From Polynucleobacter sp. 78F-HAINBA (GTDB lineage: Bacteria; Pseudomonadota; Gammaproteobacteria; Burkholderiales; Burkholderiaceae), in the NCBI RefSeq assembly GCF_018882325.1, contig NZ_JACVOQ010000003.1, positions 186,001-250,000 of the forward strand: a stretch of 64,000 bases of DNA, in the 5' to 3' direction. Each line of letters starts with the position of its first letter. Position 1 is the first letter of the stretch. Made by a program: the position numbers and the translations under genes. Below are positions 1 through 12,003 of the stretch, in pieces. Below the pieces are notes generated by a model. That model did not search any database, was not told the DNA's origin, and was given only the letters and a program-made list of their open reading frames with translations.

Positions 1-1
1 G

Positions 2-103
2 CGCGGTGATTTGTATTTCACTAAAGAAATGCTTTTGGCAGTAGGCGATAAGTATGAAAAAGATATTGCCGCTAACCGCGCAGCTGATGCGCCTTATCGT
101 TAA
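2..103 (+). CDS. nuoI: NADH-quinone oxidoreductase subunit I, C-terminal end (partial)
   Basis: The window opens inside a reading frame that ends at TAA 101-103. The visible 33 residues ([11 protein letters not shown]... to ADAPYR) match the C-terminal tail of betaproteobacterial NuoI. NuoI is the 2x[4Fe-4S] ferredoxin-like subunit of complex I, but its cluster-binding cysteines lie upstream of the window. Only 21 bases separate it from nuoJ, consistent with the standard nuo operon order. Identification rests on the tail plus position. Confidence 0.8.
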   Translation, partial: RGDLYFTKEMLLAVGDKYEKDIAANRAADAPYR

Positions 104-124
104 TCGAATAAAGCACAACGACAT

Positions 125-772
125 ATGACATTCGATACTTCTACACTTTTTGCAGCGTTCTTTTATGCCTTTGCTGGCCTTTTAGTGCTCTCAGCATTGC
201 GCGTGATCACAGCTCGCAATCCTGTGCATGCTGCCTTGTTCTTGGTTTTGGCTTTCTTCTGCGCCTCTGGCTTGTGGATGCTTCTCAAGGCGGAGTTCTT
301 GAGTTTGGCCTTGATCCTCGTTTATGTTGGCGCAGTAATGGTGCTCTTCTTGTTCGTGGTCATGATGCTGGATCTGGATCTTGAGCATCTGCGCCGTGAC
401 TTTAAGAAATTTCTACCGGTAGCCTTCTTGATGGGGGCGGTCATCGTATTGGAACTATCTATCGTTTTAATTCGTAGCTTTATCGGTACGAGCGCACCAG
501 TGCAGCCAATGCTCGAGGAAATGGCTACTAGCAATACACAAGCTTTAGGTATGTTGATCTTCGTTGATTATGTTTATGCCTTCGAGGTTGCCGGCGTCAT
601 TCTCTTAGTGGCCATCATCGCTGCCGTGGCATTGACACTGCGTAACCGTAAAGATTCCAAATCGCAGAATATCCATGAGCAAGTGAACGTGAACTCTGCA
701 GACCGTATGCGTATCGTGAAGATGGGTTCAGATATGGCCGCAAAGCAAGATACACGCGGGGAGAAGAAATGA
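125..772 (+). CDS. nuoJ: NADH-quinone oxidoreductase subunit J
   Basis: A 215-residue inner-membrane subunit of complex I, part of the proton-pumping arm next to NuoK and NuoA. About five hydrophobic helices are visible between residues 8 and 170. They include the conserved segment [16 protein letters not shown] near residues 67-82, typical of NuoJ, where a pi-bulge helix contributes to coupling. A hydrophilic tail of about 45 residues follows. The last bases overlap the nuoK start (ATGA at 769-772), indicating translational coupling. Confidence 0.95.
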   Translation: MTFDTSTLFAAFFYAFAGLLVLSALRVITARNPVHAALFLVLAFFCASGLWMLLKAEFLSLALILVYVGAVMVLFLFVVMMLDLDLEHLRRDFKKFLPVAFLMGAVIVLELSIVLIRSFIGTSAPVQPMLEEMATSNTQALGMLIFVDYVYAFEVAGVILLVAIIAAVALTLRNRKDSKSQNIHEQVNVNSADRMRIVKMGSDMAAKQDTRGEKK

Positions 773-1077
773 CTATTACCCTGGCTCACTACTTAGTGCT
801 TGGCGCAATTTTGTTTGCGACTAGCGTGATCGGTATCTTCTTGAACCGTAAGAACATCATCGTGCTCTTAATGGCAATTGAATTGATGCTTCTCTCGGTG
901 AACATGAACTTTGTAGCCTTCTCTCATTATTTGGGTGATATGGCTGGTCAAGTATTCGTATTCTTTATTTTGACTGTGGCTGCTGCTGAGGCAGCAATCG
1001 GTCTGGCAATTTTGGTTGTTCTCTTCCGTAAGGTAGACACCATCAATGCTGAAGACCTTGACCACCTAAAAGGCTAG
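769..1077 (+). CDS. nuoK: NADH-quinone oxidoreductase subunit K
   Basis: A 102-residue membrane subunit of complex I, the usual family length. Three transmembrane helices are visible. The conserved membrane glutamates of NuoK, one in the second helix (near MAIELMLL) and one in the third ([10 protein letters not shown]), are present and are thought to lie on the proton path. It overlaps nuoJ by 4 bases and is followed 2 bases later by nuoL. Confidence 0.96.
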   Translation: MTITLAHYLVLGAILFATSVIGIFLNRKNIIVLLMAIELMLLSVNMNFVAFSHYLGDMAGQVFVFFILTVAAAEAAIGLAILVVLFRKVDTINAEDLDHLKG

Positions 1078-1079
1078 TC

Positions 1080-3140
1080 ATGCAATTGACCTTAACTCTT
1101 CCTGTTCTCTGCGCAATTCCGCTGGCGCCATTATTTGGTTCGGCGATTGCGGGATTCTTCGGCACCAAATTAGGTGGTAACCGCATCGGTAACGGCGCTT
1201 GCCAGTTCGTAACCATTTTAGGTGTGATGATCGCTTTCGTCCTGTCTTGTTTTGTGCTGGTGCAAGTGATGGATGGTTTCTATTTCAATGGCACCGTGTA
1301 CCGCTGGATGCAATTGGGCGAGCTTAATCTGGATATTGGCTTCTTAATTGACCCGCTGACAGCCACCATGATGTGTGTAGTGACCTTTGTATCTTTGATG
1401 GTCCATATCTACACCATCGGTTATATGCAGGGTGAAGAGGGCTACAACCGCTTCTTCTCATACATTTCACTCTTTACCTTCGCGATGTTGATGTTGGTAA
1501 TGAGTAATAACCTCTTGCAACTCTTCTTCGGATGGGAAGCAGTAGGTGTGGTTTCCTATTTATTGATTGGCTTCTACTTTGAGCGTCAAACCGCTGTATT
1601 TGCCAACATGAAGGCCTTCTTAGTTAACCGTGTTGGTGACTTTGGCTTCATTCTCGGTATTGGCTTGCTTTTAGCCAGCACTGGCTCCATGAACTACGAC
1701 GTGATCTTTGCTCAGAACACAGCTCTTGCTGCGCAAACTTTACCGGGCACTAGCTGGAATTTAGTCACCGTAGCTTGTATCTGTTTATTCATCGGTGCGA
1801 TGGGTAAATCAGCCCAGTTCCCATTACACGTTTGGTTGCCTGACTCGATGGAAGGCCCAACTCCAATTTCTGCATTGATTCATGCTGCAACGATGGTGAC
1901 TGCCGGTATCTTCATGGTGTCACGCATGTCACCGCTGTTTGAGTTGTCTGATGCAGCCTTGAGCTTCATCTTGGTGATTGGTTCGATCACTGCACTCTTT
2001 ATGGGTTTCTTGGGCATAGTCCAAACCGATATCAAGCGGGTAGTCGCTTACTCCACACTATCTCAGCTGGGTTACATGACTGTCGCATTGGGTGTATCCG
2101 CTTATCCAGTTGCCATCTTCCATTTAATGACACACGCATTCTTCAAAGCGCTCTTGTTCCTTGCCGCGGGTAGTGTGATTTTGGGTATGCATCACGAGCA
2201 AGATATGCGCAAGATGGGTGGTCTCTGGAAATATATGCCAATCACTTGCCTCATGATGTTGCTAGGTAACTTGGCCTTGATCGGAACACCTTTCTTCTCA
2301 GGCTTCTATTCAAAAGACTCCATCATCGAAGCAGTAGCTGCTAGCCACATTCCTGGCTCAGGCTTTGCTTACTTCGCAGTGATGGCCAGCGTTTTTGTAA
2401 CAGCTTTGTATTCTTTCCGTCTGTACTTCTATGTATTCCACGGTAAAGCACGCTGGGGTCATGATGATGCTCATGCGCACGATCACCACCATGATCATGC
2501 AGAGCAGGGTGACGATCATGCGCATCATGGTTTAGCTCCTGGTCAAAAACCGCATGAGTCACCATTCGTTGTGACCTTGCCATTAATCTTGTTGGCAATT
2601 CCTTCTGTCATCATCGGTTACTACACGATTACACCTTTGTTATTTGGCACCTATTTTGGTGATTCGATCTTTGTTGATATTGGTAAGCATCCAGCGATGA
2701 AGGAACTTGCTGAAGAGTTCCATGGTCCGATTGCCATGGCAATGCATTCGCTGACATCCCCAGTATTGTTATTAGTTGTTCTTGGCGTATTGACTGCTGC
2801 AATTGGTTATCTCTGGGCTCCTAAGTTGCCTGGCGTGGTTGCGCAAGCATTTGCTCCAATCAAGAAGCTTTTGGATAACAAATACTATCTCGATGATTTA
2901 AACCAAGCTGTTTTTGCTAAAGGTTTGCTGTGGATCGGTGGTGTCTTATGGCATCGCGGCGATCAGCAGGCAATCGATGGCTTCTTGGTTAACGGTAGTG
3001 CGCACGCAGTAGGGCGCTTTTCCGGGGTTATTCGCCATTTGCAATCCGGTTATCTTTATCACTATGCCTTCGCAATGATTGCGGGCTTAGCGGTATTGCT
3101 GGCTTGGGTTTTGTACGCTTACCTGCCTTTTGTTCGCTAG
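1080..3140 (+). CDS. nuoL: NADH-quinone oxidoreductase subunit L
   Basis: A 686-residue antiporter-like subunit at the distal end of the complex I membrane arm; it pumps protons and carries the lateral helix. Visible motifs include the core GWEAVGVVSYLLIGFY near residue 150, HVWLPDSMEGPTPISALIHA near residue 255 and AYSTLSQLGYM near residue 325. A histidine- and aspartate-rich hydrophilic loop lies around residues 460-485. Such His-rich insertions occur in NuoL of related betaproteobacteria, and metal binding there is only a guess. It starts 2 bases after the nuoK stop. Confidence 0.96.
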   Translation: MQLTLTLPVLCAIPLAPLFGSAIAGFFGTKLGGNRIGNGACQFVTILGVMIAFVLSCFVLVQVMDGFYFNGTVYRWMQLGELNLDIGFLIDPLTATMMCVVTFVSLMVHIYTIGYMQGEEGYNRFFSYISLFTFAMLMLVMSNNLLQLFFGWEAVGVVSYLLIGFYFERQTAVFANMKAFLVNRVGDFGFILGIGLLLASTGSMNYDVIFAQNTALAAQTLPGTSWNLVTVACICLFIGAMGKSAQFPLHVWLPDSMEGPTPISALIHAATMVTAGIFMVSRMSPLFELSDAALSFILVIGSITALFMGFLGIVQTDIKRVVAYSTLSQLGYMTVALGVSAYPVAIFHLMTHAFFKALLFLAAGSVILGMHHEQDMRKMGGLWKYMPITCLMMLLGNLALIGTPFFSGFYSKDSIIEAVAASHIPGSGFAYFAVMASVFVTALYSFRLYFYVFHGKARWGHDDAHAHDHHHDHAEQGDDHAHHGLAPGQKPHESPFVVTLPLILLAIPSVIIGYYTITPLLFGTYFGDSIFVDIGKHPAMKELAEEFHGPIAMAMHSLTSPVLLLVVLGVLTAAIGYLWAPKLPGVVAQAFAPIKKLLDNKYYLDDLNQAVFAKGLLWIGGVLWHRGDQQAIDGFLVNGSAHAVGRFSGVIRHLQSGYLYHYAFAMIAGLAVLLAWVLYAYLPFVR

Positions 3141-3164
3141 GCCTTTGTTACTTAAGTAGCCATC

Positions 3165-4631
3165 ATGATTCTTTCTTACGCCATCTGGATCCCGATTTTC
3201 TTCGGCATCATTATTTTGTTCTACGGTTCAGAGAAGCCGACTGCCGGTGTTCGCTGGTTGGCTCTCGTTGGCTCCGTTCTTGGCTTCATTGCAACTCTGC
3301 CACTAGTGATTGGCTTTGATATCGCCAATCCAGGCATGCAGTTTGTTGAAAAACTCAGCTGGATTCCTCGCTACGACATTAACTACCACTTAGGTATCGA
3401 CGGTATCTCTGTATGGTTCATCGTCTTGACTGCATTCGTCAATATTATTGTGGTGATTGCAGCATGGGAAGTGATTGATAAGAAGGTTTCGCAATACATG
3501 GCTTCCTTCTTAATCCTTTCTGGATTAATGATTGGTGTATTTGCTGCTCTAGATGCATTGCTGTTCTATGTCTTCTTCGAGGCAACCTTGATCCCGATGT
3601 ATATCATCATCGGCGTGTGGGGCGGTCATAACCGTATCTATGCAGCATTTAAGTTCTTCTTGTACACCTTGCTTGGCTCATTACTGACTTTGATTGCCAT
3701 GCTGTACTTGTACAACGTAACGAATACCTTCGATATTTTGGCTTGGCACAATGCTCGCCTCGATATCGTTGAGCAAATTCTCCTGTTCTTCGCTTTCTTC
3801 ATGGCGTTTGCTGTGAAGGTGCCAATGTGGCCATTACATACTTGGTTGCCAGACGTTCACGTGGAAGCGCCGACTGGTGGCTCTGTAGTGTTGGCTGCGA
3901 TTATGTTGAAGCTTGGTGCTTATGGTTTCTTGCGCTTCTCATTACCAATCGCCCCAGATGCAAGTCAGTATCTCGGTCCATTTGTTATCTTCCTATCTTT
4001 AGTGGCTGTGATTTACGTAGGCGCAGTGGCTTTAGTGCAGAAGGATATGAAGAAGTTGGTTGCTTACTCTTCAGTGGCACACATGGGCTTTGTAACCCTC
4101 GGTTTCTTCCTCTTTAGCCCGCTGGGCATTGAGGGCGGTATTGTGCAGATGATTTCTCACGGCTTTGTAGCCGGTGCAATGTTCCTTTCTATTGGCGTTC
4201 TGTATGACCGCATGCATACCCGTCAAATTGCTGATTACGGTGGCGTTGTCCATCGTATGCCTGCGTTCACAGCATTTGCAGTATTGATGGCAATGGCTAA
4301 CTGCGGTTTACCTGCTACCTCTGGTTTCGTGGGTGAGTTCATGGTGATCCTGGCTGCAGTTGATTATGACTTTGTGATCGGCATCTTGGCAGCGACTGCA
4401 TTAATCCTCGGCGCCGCTTACTCCCTATGGATGGTGAAGCGCGTGTTCTTTGGTGCGGTTACTAATAAGCATGTTGAGGAGTTAAAAGATCTCAATGCGC
4501 GTGAGTATTTCATGATGGCAGTGTTGTCCATCTGTGTGATCGGTATGGGTGTTTATCCAAAGCCTTTTACCGACATCATTCATCCAGCCGTGATTAATCT
4601 GCTGCAGCATGTTGCTGTTAGCAAACTCTGA
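3165..4631 (+). CDS. nuoM: NADH-quinone oxidoreductase subunit M
   Basis: A 488-residue antiporter-like complex I subunit with about 14 membrane segments. Motifs seen: FFEATLIPMYIIIGVWGG, VPMWPLHTWLPDVHVEAP and AYSSVAHMGFV, which hold the conserved glutamate, lysine and histidine of the proton channel. It lies between nuoL and nuoN in the standard order, with 24 bases upstream and 10 bases downstream. Confidence 0.96.
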   Translation: MILSYAIWIPIFFGIIILFYGSEKPTAGVRWLALVGSVLGFIATLPLVIGFDIANPGMQFVEKLSWIPRYDINYHLGIDGISVWFIVLTAFVNIIVVIAAWEVIDKKVSQYMASFLILSGLMIGVFAALDALLFYVFFEATLIPMYIIIGVWGGHNRIYAAFKFFLYTLLGSLLTLIAMLYLYNVTNTFDILAWHNARLDIVEQILLFFAFFMAFAVKVPMWPLHTWLPDVHVEAPTGGSVVLAAIMLKLGAYGFLRFSLPIAPDASQYLGPFVIFLSLVAVIYVGAVALVQKDMKKLVAYSSVAHMGFVTLGFFLFSPLGIEGGIVQMISHGFVAGAMFLSIGVLYDRMHTRQIADYGGVVHRMPAFTAFAVLMAMANCGLPATSGFVGEFMVILAAVDYDFVIGILAATALILGAAYSLWMVKRVFFGAVTNKHVEELKDLNAREYFMMAVLSICVIGMGVYPKPFTDIIHPAVINLLQHVAVSKL

Positions 4632-4641
4632 GTAAAAGCTA

Positions 4642-6147
4642 ATGCAAGCATTTGACCTATACGCCGTCCTGCCGGAACTTGTTTTACTCGTAGCTGCCTG
4701 CCTCTTATTGGTAGCGAGCGTTTATGTTCCTGAGCGTCAGCCAGCAACCCCTGGTGTAGAGCAAGATATTTTCCATACGCCTCGTGGCGTTGGTTTTGTT
4801 TACTTTTTCTCCATCATTTTGTTGGTCTATTTGATCTTTGCCTATGTAGGACGTATTGGAGATGTTTCCGTTGTTGCCATGAATGGCTTATTTCAGTCCG
4901 ACCCTTTTTCAAACCTATTAAAGGCGTGTTCATGTGGCGCTGTATTGGTGAGCTTGGTGTACTCAAAGCAATACCTGACTGATCGTGCAATGTTCCGTCC
5001 AGACTTTATTGTCTTGGCTTTGTTGGCCTTGTTAGGGCAGTGCGTATTGATCTCTGGTGCCAATCTTCTCACTCTGTATTTGGGTCTTGAATTGATGGCC
5101 TTGCCTACCTATGCTTTGGTAGCAATGCGTCATAACAATGAGAAGAGTGTTGAAGCAGGCATTAAGTACTTCATTCTGGGCGCATTAGCATCTGGTTTCT
5201 TGCTTTACGGTATGTCCATGTTGTACGGCGTAACCGGTTCACTCGATCTAATCGAAATCTTCAGAACAGTTGCTGATCCTCGCGTAAATCATTTGGTGAT
5301 GGCTTTTGGTTTGGTATTTATTGTTTCTGGTTTGGCCTTCAAATTAGGTGTTGTGCCATTCCATATGTGGGTACCTGATGTCTATCAAGGTGCGCCAACT
5401 GCAGTAACTCTGATGATTGCTGCAGCTCCAAAGATTGCAGCCTTTGCCTTGTTATTCCGCTTGCTCGTGAATACCTTATTGCCACTCTTGGGTGACTGGC
5501 AACCAATGTTAGTCTTGTTGGCAGTCTTGTCATTGGTTGTGGGTAACGTCACTGCGATTGCGCAAACCAATATGAAGCGTATGCTGGCTTACTCTGCGAT
5601 TGCGCAGATGGGCTTTGTGTTGCTAGGTATGCTGTCTGTATTCGATGACCATGCTTTTAGCGCTTCGATGTTCTATGCCATCACTTATGTGTTGACTACT
5701 TTGGGGAGCTTCGGCCTCTTGATGATGTTGTCACGCAAAGGTCATGATTGCGAAACCATTGATGATCTCAAGGGTTTAAATAAGCGCCATCCATGGTTTG
5801 CCTTTATTGGCTTAGTAATGATGTTCTCTTTGGCAGGTATTCCGCCAACAGTAGGCTTTGCAGCTAAGTTGGGAGTGCTTGAGGCCTTAGTTGATGGCGA
5901 GCATACATTCTTGGCCATCATTGCTGTGATCGCTTCATTGATTGGCGCTTTCTATTACCTCAGAGTGGTTAAGGTCATGTACTTTGATGAGCCAAAAGAA
6001 GAGCATGCTTCTGAAGTTACTGGGTCAGGATTTGCTCGTGGCCTTTTGAGTCTGAATGCGGTATTTGTTTTGGCTTTGGGGATTTTCCCGGCTGGGCTCA
6101 TGGCTGTGTGCCTTGATGCAATGCGCCGCACTTTATTAGGTTCATAA
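4642..6147 (+). CDS. nuoN: NADH-quinone oxidoreductase subunit N
   Basis: A 501-residue antiporter-like subunit and the last gene of the nuo operon. Family motifs include [35 protein letters not shown] and [14 protein letters not shown]. The length matches NuoN of related species. A good hairpin terminator begins 27 bases after the stop, so transcription of the operon likely ends here. Confidence 0.96.
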   Translation: MQAFDLYAVLPELVLLVAACLLLVASVYVPERQPATPGVEQDIFHTPRGVGFVYFFSIILLVYLIFAYVGRIGDVSVVAMNGLFQSDPFSNLLKACSCGAVLVSLVYSKQYLTDRAMFRPDFIVLALLALLGQCVLISGANLLTLYLGLELMALPTYALVAMRHNNEKSVEAGIKYFILGALASGFLLYGMSMLYGVTGSLDLIEIFRTVADPRVNHLVMAFGLVFIVSGLAFKLGVVPFHMWVPDVYQGAPTAVTLMIAAAPKIAAFALLFRLLVNTLLPLLGDWQPMLVLLAVLSLVVGNVTAIAQTNMKRMLAYSAIAQMGFVLLGMLSVFDDHAFSASMFYAITYVLTTLGSFGLLMMLSRKGHDCETIDDLKGLNKRHPWFAFIGLVMMFSLAGIPPTVGFAAKLGVLEALVDGEHTFLAIIAVIASLIGAFYYLRVVKVMYFDEPKEEHASEVTGSGFARGLLSLNAVFVLALGIFPAGLMAVCLDAMRRTLLGS

Positions 6148-6173
6148 GCAAGCAGTTCTACTGACTTTTGATG

Positions 6174-6202
6174 AAGGCTCCGAATAGGAGCCTTTCTCTT
6201 TT
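6174..6202 (+). terminator. Rho-independent terminator of the nuo operon
   Basis: Inverted repeat AAGGCTCC (6174-6181) and GGAGCCTT (6187-6194) with a 5-base loop, followed by a T-rich run. It is placed just downstream of nuoN. Confidence 0.85.
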
Positions 6203-6251
6203 CTGTCATCTGAGTTTTGTATGATGAACATTCAATTAATGAAAGCGTGCC

Positions 6252-6854
6252 ATGACTGAAAAATCATTCAAAGACCTACCCATTGGCGATGCCCATTTGC
6301 GGGAGGAGCGTTTGTCTGGCGAGGATATCTACGGCGGCATCTTTCTAAACATGAAGCGTGATCATGTCAGCTTGCCCGATGGCAATCAAGCAGTACGTGA
6401 ATACCTGACACATCCTGGCGCAGTTGCTATTTTGGCGATCTTGGATGATGGCAGGGTATTGATGGAGCGTCAGTATCGATATCCCGTTGCAAAGGCTTGC
6501 CTGGAGATTCCAGCAGGGAAGCTAGACCCCAAAGAGAATCATCTGGTTTGTGCTCAGCGAGAGCTGGAAGAGGAGACGGGTTATTCCGCAAGTAAGTGGA
6601 GTTTCATTCGCCGCATCCATCCAGTGATTTCGTATTCGACGGAGTTTATTGATATCTATCTTGCCGAAGGCTTGGTCTCCGGCAAAAGCCATCTTGATGA
6701 TGAAGAATTTTTAGATGTATTTGCTGCCCCTTTGGAGCAGTTACTGGAGTGGGTAGAGCAGGGCGAAATTACCGACGTGAAAACAACCATTGCAACTTAC
6801 TGGTTGGACCGCTATCGCCGCGGTTTAGTGAGTCCTACGCCCATTCCAGGGTAA
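6252..6854 (+). CDS. NUDIX hydrolase, ADP-ribose pyrophosphatase type
   Basis: A 200-residue protein with a complete Nudix box at residues 89-111 (G, then E six residues on, then REL-EE-TG), the Mg-binding catalytic helix of this superfamily. The segment before it, RQYRYPVAKACLEIPAGK, is the signature of the ADP-ribose pyrophosphatase (NudF/YqiK-like) subgroup, which cleaves ADP-ribose to AMP and ribose 5-phosphate. It is a cytoplasmic monocistronic gene or weakly linked to the next gene 61 bases on. The exact substrate is inferred. Confidence 0.85.
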   Translation: MTEKSFKDLPIGDAHLREERLSGEDIYGGIFLNMKRDHVSLPDGNQAVREYLTHPGAVAILAILDDGRVLMERQYRYPVAKACLEIPAGKLDPKENHLVCAQRELEEETGYSASKWSFIRRIHPVISYSTEFIDIYLAEGLVSGKSHLDDEEFLDVFAAPLEQLLEWVEQGEITDVKTTIATYWLDRYRRGLVSPTPIPG

Positions 6855-6915
6855 TTCCATAATCCTATTAAAATAGGGGTATTGAATTTAGTATTTTTGC
6901 CCCTATATAGGTCTT

Positions 6916-8278
<1,363 letters not shown>

Positions 8279-8322
8279 GCGCCCCTCATCAAGATCTTAA
8301 TAAGTAGTCGAGAGCCTGCCCT

Positions 8323-8976
8323 GTGACTTTTCTGGATATTCTTGCCCAGTTAGCTCAGGGCATTTCTTATACGGTAGTGGTAACACTGGTTTGCTCGCTG
8401 ACGGGTTTGGTCGTTGGCTTACTGCTATCGAGCTTACGTCGTCTTGATATCCCATGGCTTATCCCGCTAATTGATTGTTATACCTATGTCTTTAGGGGTG
8501 TACCAGTTTTAGTTTTATTGTTCATGGTCTATTTTGGTTTGCCTGGAATTGGCTTTAAGGTTCCTCCTTTGATGGCGATGGCACTCAGTTTGGGTTTGGT
8601 GGCATCTGCCTATTTAGCCGAGGTATTCCGGGGTGCATTTAACTCTGTTGATCCAGCTGAAGTGATTGCTGCCAAGGCCATGGGTATGACTCGTGTCCAG
8701 GTTCTCCGGTTTATTGAGTTGCCACAGATGTTGCGTTTTTCGATTCCAGGCATGGTCAATGAGTTCACCTCGGTTTTAAAGTACTCGCCATTTGCCTATA
8801 CGGTAGGTATTCCAGAGATTACTAAGCAGGCCATGACTTTGACCTCAACAACGCTTCGCGGCATAGAGGTATACCTAGCAGTGGGTATTTTGTATTTCGT
8901 GATTTACCGAATCTGTTTACTTGGCATTCAATTGCTGACTAAGCGTTTTCAAATTCCGGGAATGGCTCCCGCATGA
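8323..8976 (+). CDS. Amino acid ABC transporter permease (HisM/GlnP type)
   Basis: A 217-residue inner-membrane permease with about five membrane helices. It carries the EAA motif near residues 110-130 (EVIAAKAMGMTRVQVLRFIELPQ), which docks the ATPase. The GTG start at 8323 follows the binding-protein gene by 44 bases. RGVPVLVLLFMVYFGLP is the classical polar amino acid permease segment. It pairs with the second permease at 9742 to form the heterodimeric channel. Confidence 0.9.
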   Translation: MTFLDILAQLAQGISYTVVVTLVCSLTGLVVGLLLSSLRRLDIPWLIPLIDCYTYVFRGVPVLVLLFMVYFGLPGIGFKVPPLMAMALSLGLVASAYLAEVFRGAFNSVDPAEVIAAKAMGMTRVQVLRFIELPQMLRFSIPGMVNEFTSVLKYSPFAYTVGIPEITKQAMTLTSTTLRGIEVYLAVGILYFVIYRICLLGIQLLTKRFQIPGMAPA

Positions 8977-9010
8977 GTATCAATATGACATTATCTAAAG
9001 AGGCAAGTTC

Positions 9011-9742
9011 GTGGCATTAATTCAAGTACGGGATTTGGTCAAAGAGTTTGATGGGCAAACTGTCTTGTCGAATATTAATCTCGATTTAAAAGAGGGTGAT
9101 GTTCGGGTATTGATGGGTGCGTCCGGCTCTGGTAAATCCACCTTATTACGTTGCCTCAATCGACTGGTCGAGCCCACCTCTGGATCAATTATTTTCAGGG
9201 GGCAAGAAGTATTGGGTCCCGGTGTTGATGTGCGTGAGTTGCGTAAGCAAATTGGTTTTGTATTTCAGCAATTCGCTCTTTATAGCCACCTCACGGTATT
9301 AGATAACGTGTCCTTGGGGCTACGTAAGTTGCACAAGATGGGTAAAGCGGAGGCTAAAGAAAAAGCCTTGCACGAGCTATCCCATTTTGAAATGACTCCC
9401 CATCAAGATAAGTACCCCTCACAGCTTTCAGGAGGGCAGAAGCAGCGTGTTGCCATAGCTAGGGCGTTGGCGATGGATCCTGCTGTCCTGGTTCTCGATG
9501 AGCCAACCTCTGCATTGGATCCTGTTATGTCTAGGGATGTTGCTGATCTCATCAATCGCTTGCATAGCGAAGGCATCACCATGATCTGCGTTACCCACGA
9601 TCTCAACTTGGCTCGCAATATTGCGGATACCGTCATGTTTTTAGATCGCGGCGTGATTCGGGCTGATGATCGTATCGATGTGTTGAGCAAGCATTCTGAT
9701 CCAGAAATTAAAGCCTTTTTTGCCTCCGAGGAAAAGTTCTAA
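9011..9742 (+). CDS. Amino acid ABC transporter ATP-binding protein
   Basis: A 243-residue ATPase of the GlnQ/HisP group. Walker A is GASGSGKST near residue 36, the signature motif LSGGQKQR lies near residue 140 and Walker [13 protein letters not shown] near residue 160, followed by the switch histidine in CVTHD. The start is GTG 9011. The stop overlaps the ATG of the next permease (TAATG), showing tight coupling. Confidence 0.93.
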   Translation: MALIQVRDLVKEFDGQTVLSNINLDLKEGDVRVLMGASGSGKSTLLRCLNRLVEPTSGSIIFRGQEVLGPGVDVRELRKQIGFVFQQFALYSHLTVLDNVSLGLRKLHKMGKAEAKEKALHELSHFEMTPHQDKYPSQLSGGQKQRVAIARALAMDPAVLVLDEPTSALDPVMSRDVADLINRLHSEGITMICVTHDLNLARNIADTVMFLDRGVIRADDRIDVLSKHSDPEIKAFFASEEKF

Positions 9743-10407
9743 TGGGAGGATGGCCATCTTTTATTCGTGATCTCACGGAGCAGATGCCCTTGATTTTGAC
9801 TGGGCTGGTGAAGACCTTGCAATTGGCAGGCTTGATCAGCGTATCTGGATTGCTGCTGGGGATTGTGGTGTTCTATCTCACGCTGAGCAAAAACAAGTAT
9901 GTGCGTAGCGCCATTAATTCCTATATTTCCTTCTTCATAGGAATGCCTTTAATTGTTTTACTGTTCTTGATGTATTACGGCTTGCCGCAGTGGGGCGTTC
10001 GACTCTCACCATTTACGGTTGCCTTTATTGGCTTTACATTTAACGTTGCAGCTTATAACGCCGCCTATCTAAAGACTGCCTTCAATGGTTTGGACAAGAC
10101 TCAATTAGAAGCGGCTAGCGCTCAAGGATTCAGTCCCCTCCAGATTTTTAAGTTGATTACCTTGCCGCAAGTGATTCGACTTTCTATTCCGGCGTTGACC
10201 AATCAAGTAATTGCTAATCTCAAAGATAGTTCGGTTGCCTTCTTAATTCAGTACACCGAATTCTTTGCGCGTGTACAAGAACTGGCTGCAACCAATTTCC
10301 AATTCTTCAAGGCTTATCTATTAGCTGCTTTGGTTTACTTAGCGCTGGTATCGGTAATTGTGCTATTCGCCCGCGCCATTGAGAGGCGTTACTTTATTCC
10401 TGCTTGA
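9742..10407 (+). CDS. Amino acid ABC transporter permease, second subunit
   Basis: A 221-residue HisM-family permease with the EAA loop around residue 117 (LEAASAQGFSPLQIFKLITLPQ) and the typical GMPLIVLLFLMYYGLP helix. It overlaps the ATPase gene by one base and is the last gene of the importer operon. A strong hairpin terminator starts 22 bases after the stop. Confidence 0.9.
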   Translation: MGGWPSFIRDLTEQMPLILTGLVKTLQLAGLISVSGLLLGIVVFYLTLSKNKYVRSAINSYISFFIGMPLIVLLFLMYYGLPQWGVRLSPFTVAFIGFTFNVAAYNAAYLKTAFNGLDKTQLEAASAQGFSPLQIFKLITLPQVIRLSIPALTNQVIANLKDSSVAFLIQYTEFFARVQELAATNFQFFKAYLLAALVYLALVSVIVLFARAIERRYFIPA

Positions 10408-10428
10408 GTATTGCAAGTTAAAGCACAA

Positions 10429-10458
10429 AAAAATAGCGAACCGAAGGCCGCTATTTTT
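10429..10458. terminator. Bidirectional terminator between ABC importer and mmsA
   Basis: Ten-base perfect inverted repeat AAAAATAGCG (10429-10438) and CGCTATTTTT (10449-10458). It has A-runs on one side and T-runs on the other, so it can serve both convergent genes. Confidence 0.85.
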
Positions 10459-10482
10459 ATTTGTAAAGCTCAGTGCTAGGAA

Positions 10483-12003
10483 TTACTTAGACGTAGGCAT
10501 TACAAACTCTGCACCTTTGGCAATGCTCTCAGGCCAGCGCTGCATCACACTCTTTTGCTTGGTATAGAAGCGAACGCCTTCTTTGCCGTAGGCATGCATA
10601 TCGCCAAAGAGGGATTTCTTCCAGCCACCAAAACCGTGCCAAGCCATTGGAACTGGAATAGGTACGTTAATACCGACCATACCCACCTGAACGCGGCGTG
10701 CAAATTCACGGGCAATATTGCCGTCACTTGTGAAGCAGGCAACACCGTTGCCATATTCGCAAGCATTTACCAAGTTCAATGCCTCAGTAAAGTTCGCTAC
10801 GCGCAAGCAAGACAGCACTGGTCCGAAGATTTCTTCTAAGTAGATCTTCATGTCTGGAGTGACGTTATCAAAGAGGGTGCCGCCGATAAAGAAGCCATTC
10901 TCATGACCTGGCACTTTCAAACCACGTCCGTCTACCAATAACTTCGCGCCAGAGGCGACACCGCTTTCAATGTAGCCAGTGATGCGATCTAAAGCGGCTT
11001 TAGTAACGATAGGGCCCATTTCTGCATCAAGCTCCATGCCATTCTTCACTTTGAGAGTCTTCGTGCGCTCAATCAGTTTTGGCATGATTTTTTCTGCAAC
11101 ATCGCCAACGAGAACGGCTACTGAGATTGCCATGCAACGCTCACCAGCAGAACCATAAGCAGCGCCAATCAAGGCATCAATCGTTTTGTCGATATCTGCA
11201 TCTGGCATCACGACCATGTGATTCTTGGCGCCACCTAAAGCTTGGGAGCGCTTACCAAAGTGCGCGCAACGCTCATAGATATAGTTGGCAATTGGAGTTG
11301 AGCCTACAAAACTCACTGCTTTGACATCTGGGTTCTCGATCAAGGCATCTACAGCTTCTTTGTCGCCTTGAACCACGTTAAATACACCATCAGGCAAGCC
11401 CGCTTCTTTTAAAAGCTTGGCCATCAACAATGAAGCGGATGGATCGGTTGGGCTTGGCTTCAGAATGAAGGTGTTGCCGCAGGCAATAGCCACTGGGAAC
11501 ATCCACATTGGAACCATGACTGGGAAGTTAAATGGCGTGACACCGGCTACAACACCTAAAGGCTGGCGCATTACCCAATTGTCGATATCGGTAGATACTT
11601 GCTCGGTGTAATCTCCTTTAAGAAGTTCAGGAATACCAGTAGCAAATTCCACAATATCAATACCGCGAGTCACTTCACCTTGGGCATCGGTAAATACCTT
11701 GCCGTGTTCGGCAGTAATGATGGCAGCTAATTCATCGCGATGGGCATTGAGTAATTCAAGATACTTGAACATGATCCGTGCGCGGCGAAGGGGGGAGGTT
11801 TGACTCCAGCTCTCGAAGGCTTTTTGGGCAACCGCCACGGCAGCATCCACCTCTTTACGGCTTGCTAGGGCAACTCGTCTTGCGACTGCGCCTGTAGAGG
11901 GGTTGAATACATCGGCAAATCGACCGTCTTTTGGGTTGACAACATTGCCGCCAACAAAGTGGCCAATATCTTCTTTTGATTCAAAGGCTTGTGGTGCGCT
12001 CAT
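10483..12003 (-). CDS. mmsA: Methylmalonate-semialdehyde dehydrogenase (CoA-acylating)
   Basis: A 506-residue aldehyde dehydrogenase that converts methylmalonate semialdehyde (or malonate semialdehyde) plus CoA and NAD to propionyl-CoA (or acetyl-CoA), in valine and inositol catabolism. The catalytic cysteine is in [11 protein letters not shown] near residue 290. The N-terminal GHFVGGNVV and the [15 protein letters not shown] segment are MmsA hallmarks. It stands alone on the reverse strand, divergent from the flavin oxidoreductase. No strong ribosome site is visible before ATG 12003. Its product could feed the propionyl-CoA pool that also receives PrpE product. Confidence 0.9.
   Translation of the reverse strand: MSAPQAFESKEDIGHFVGGNVVNPKDGRFADVFNPSTGAVARRVALASRKEVDAAVAVAQKAFESWSQTSPLRRARIMFKYLELLNAHRDELAAIITAEHGKVFTDAQGEVTRGIDIVEFATGIPELLKGDYTEQVSTDIDNWVMRQPLGVVAGVTPFNFPVMVPMWMFPVAIACGNTFILKPSPTDPSASLLMAKLLKEAGLPDGVFNVVQGDKEAVDALIENPDVKAVSFVGSTPIANYIYERCAHFGKRSQALGGAKNHMVVMPDADIDKTIDALIGAAYGSAGERCMAISVAVLVGDVAEKIMPKLIERTKTLKVKNGMELDAEMGPIVTKAALDRITGYIESGVASGAKLLVDGRGLKVPGHENGFFIGGTLFDNVTPDMKIYLEEIFGPVLSCLRVANFTEALNLVNACEYGNGVACFTSDGNIAREFARRVQVGMVGINVPIPVPMAWHGFGGWKKSLFGDMHAYGKEGVRFYTKQKSVMQRWPESIAKGAEFVMPTSK

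Noticed and set aside
2341..2598. Reverse-strand frame rich in histidine inside nuoL
   Set aside because: Shadow of the His/Asp-rich loop codons of nuoL; no ribosome site or family.
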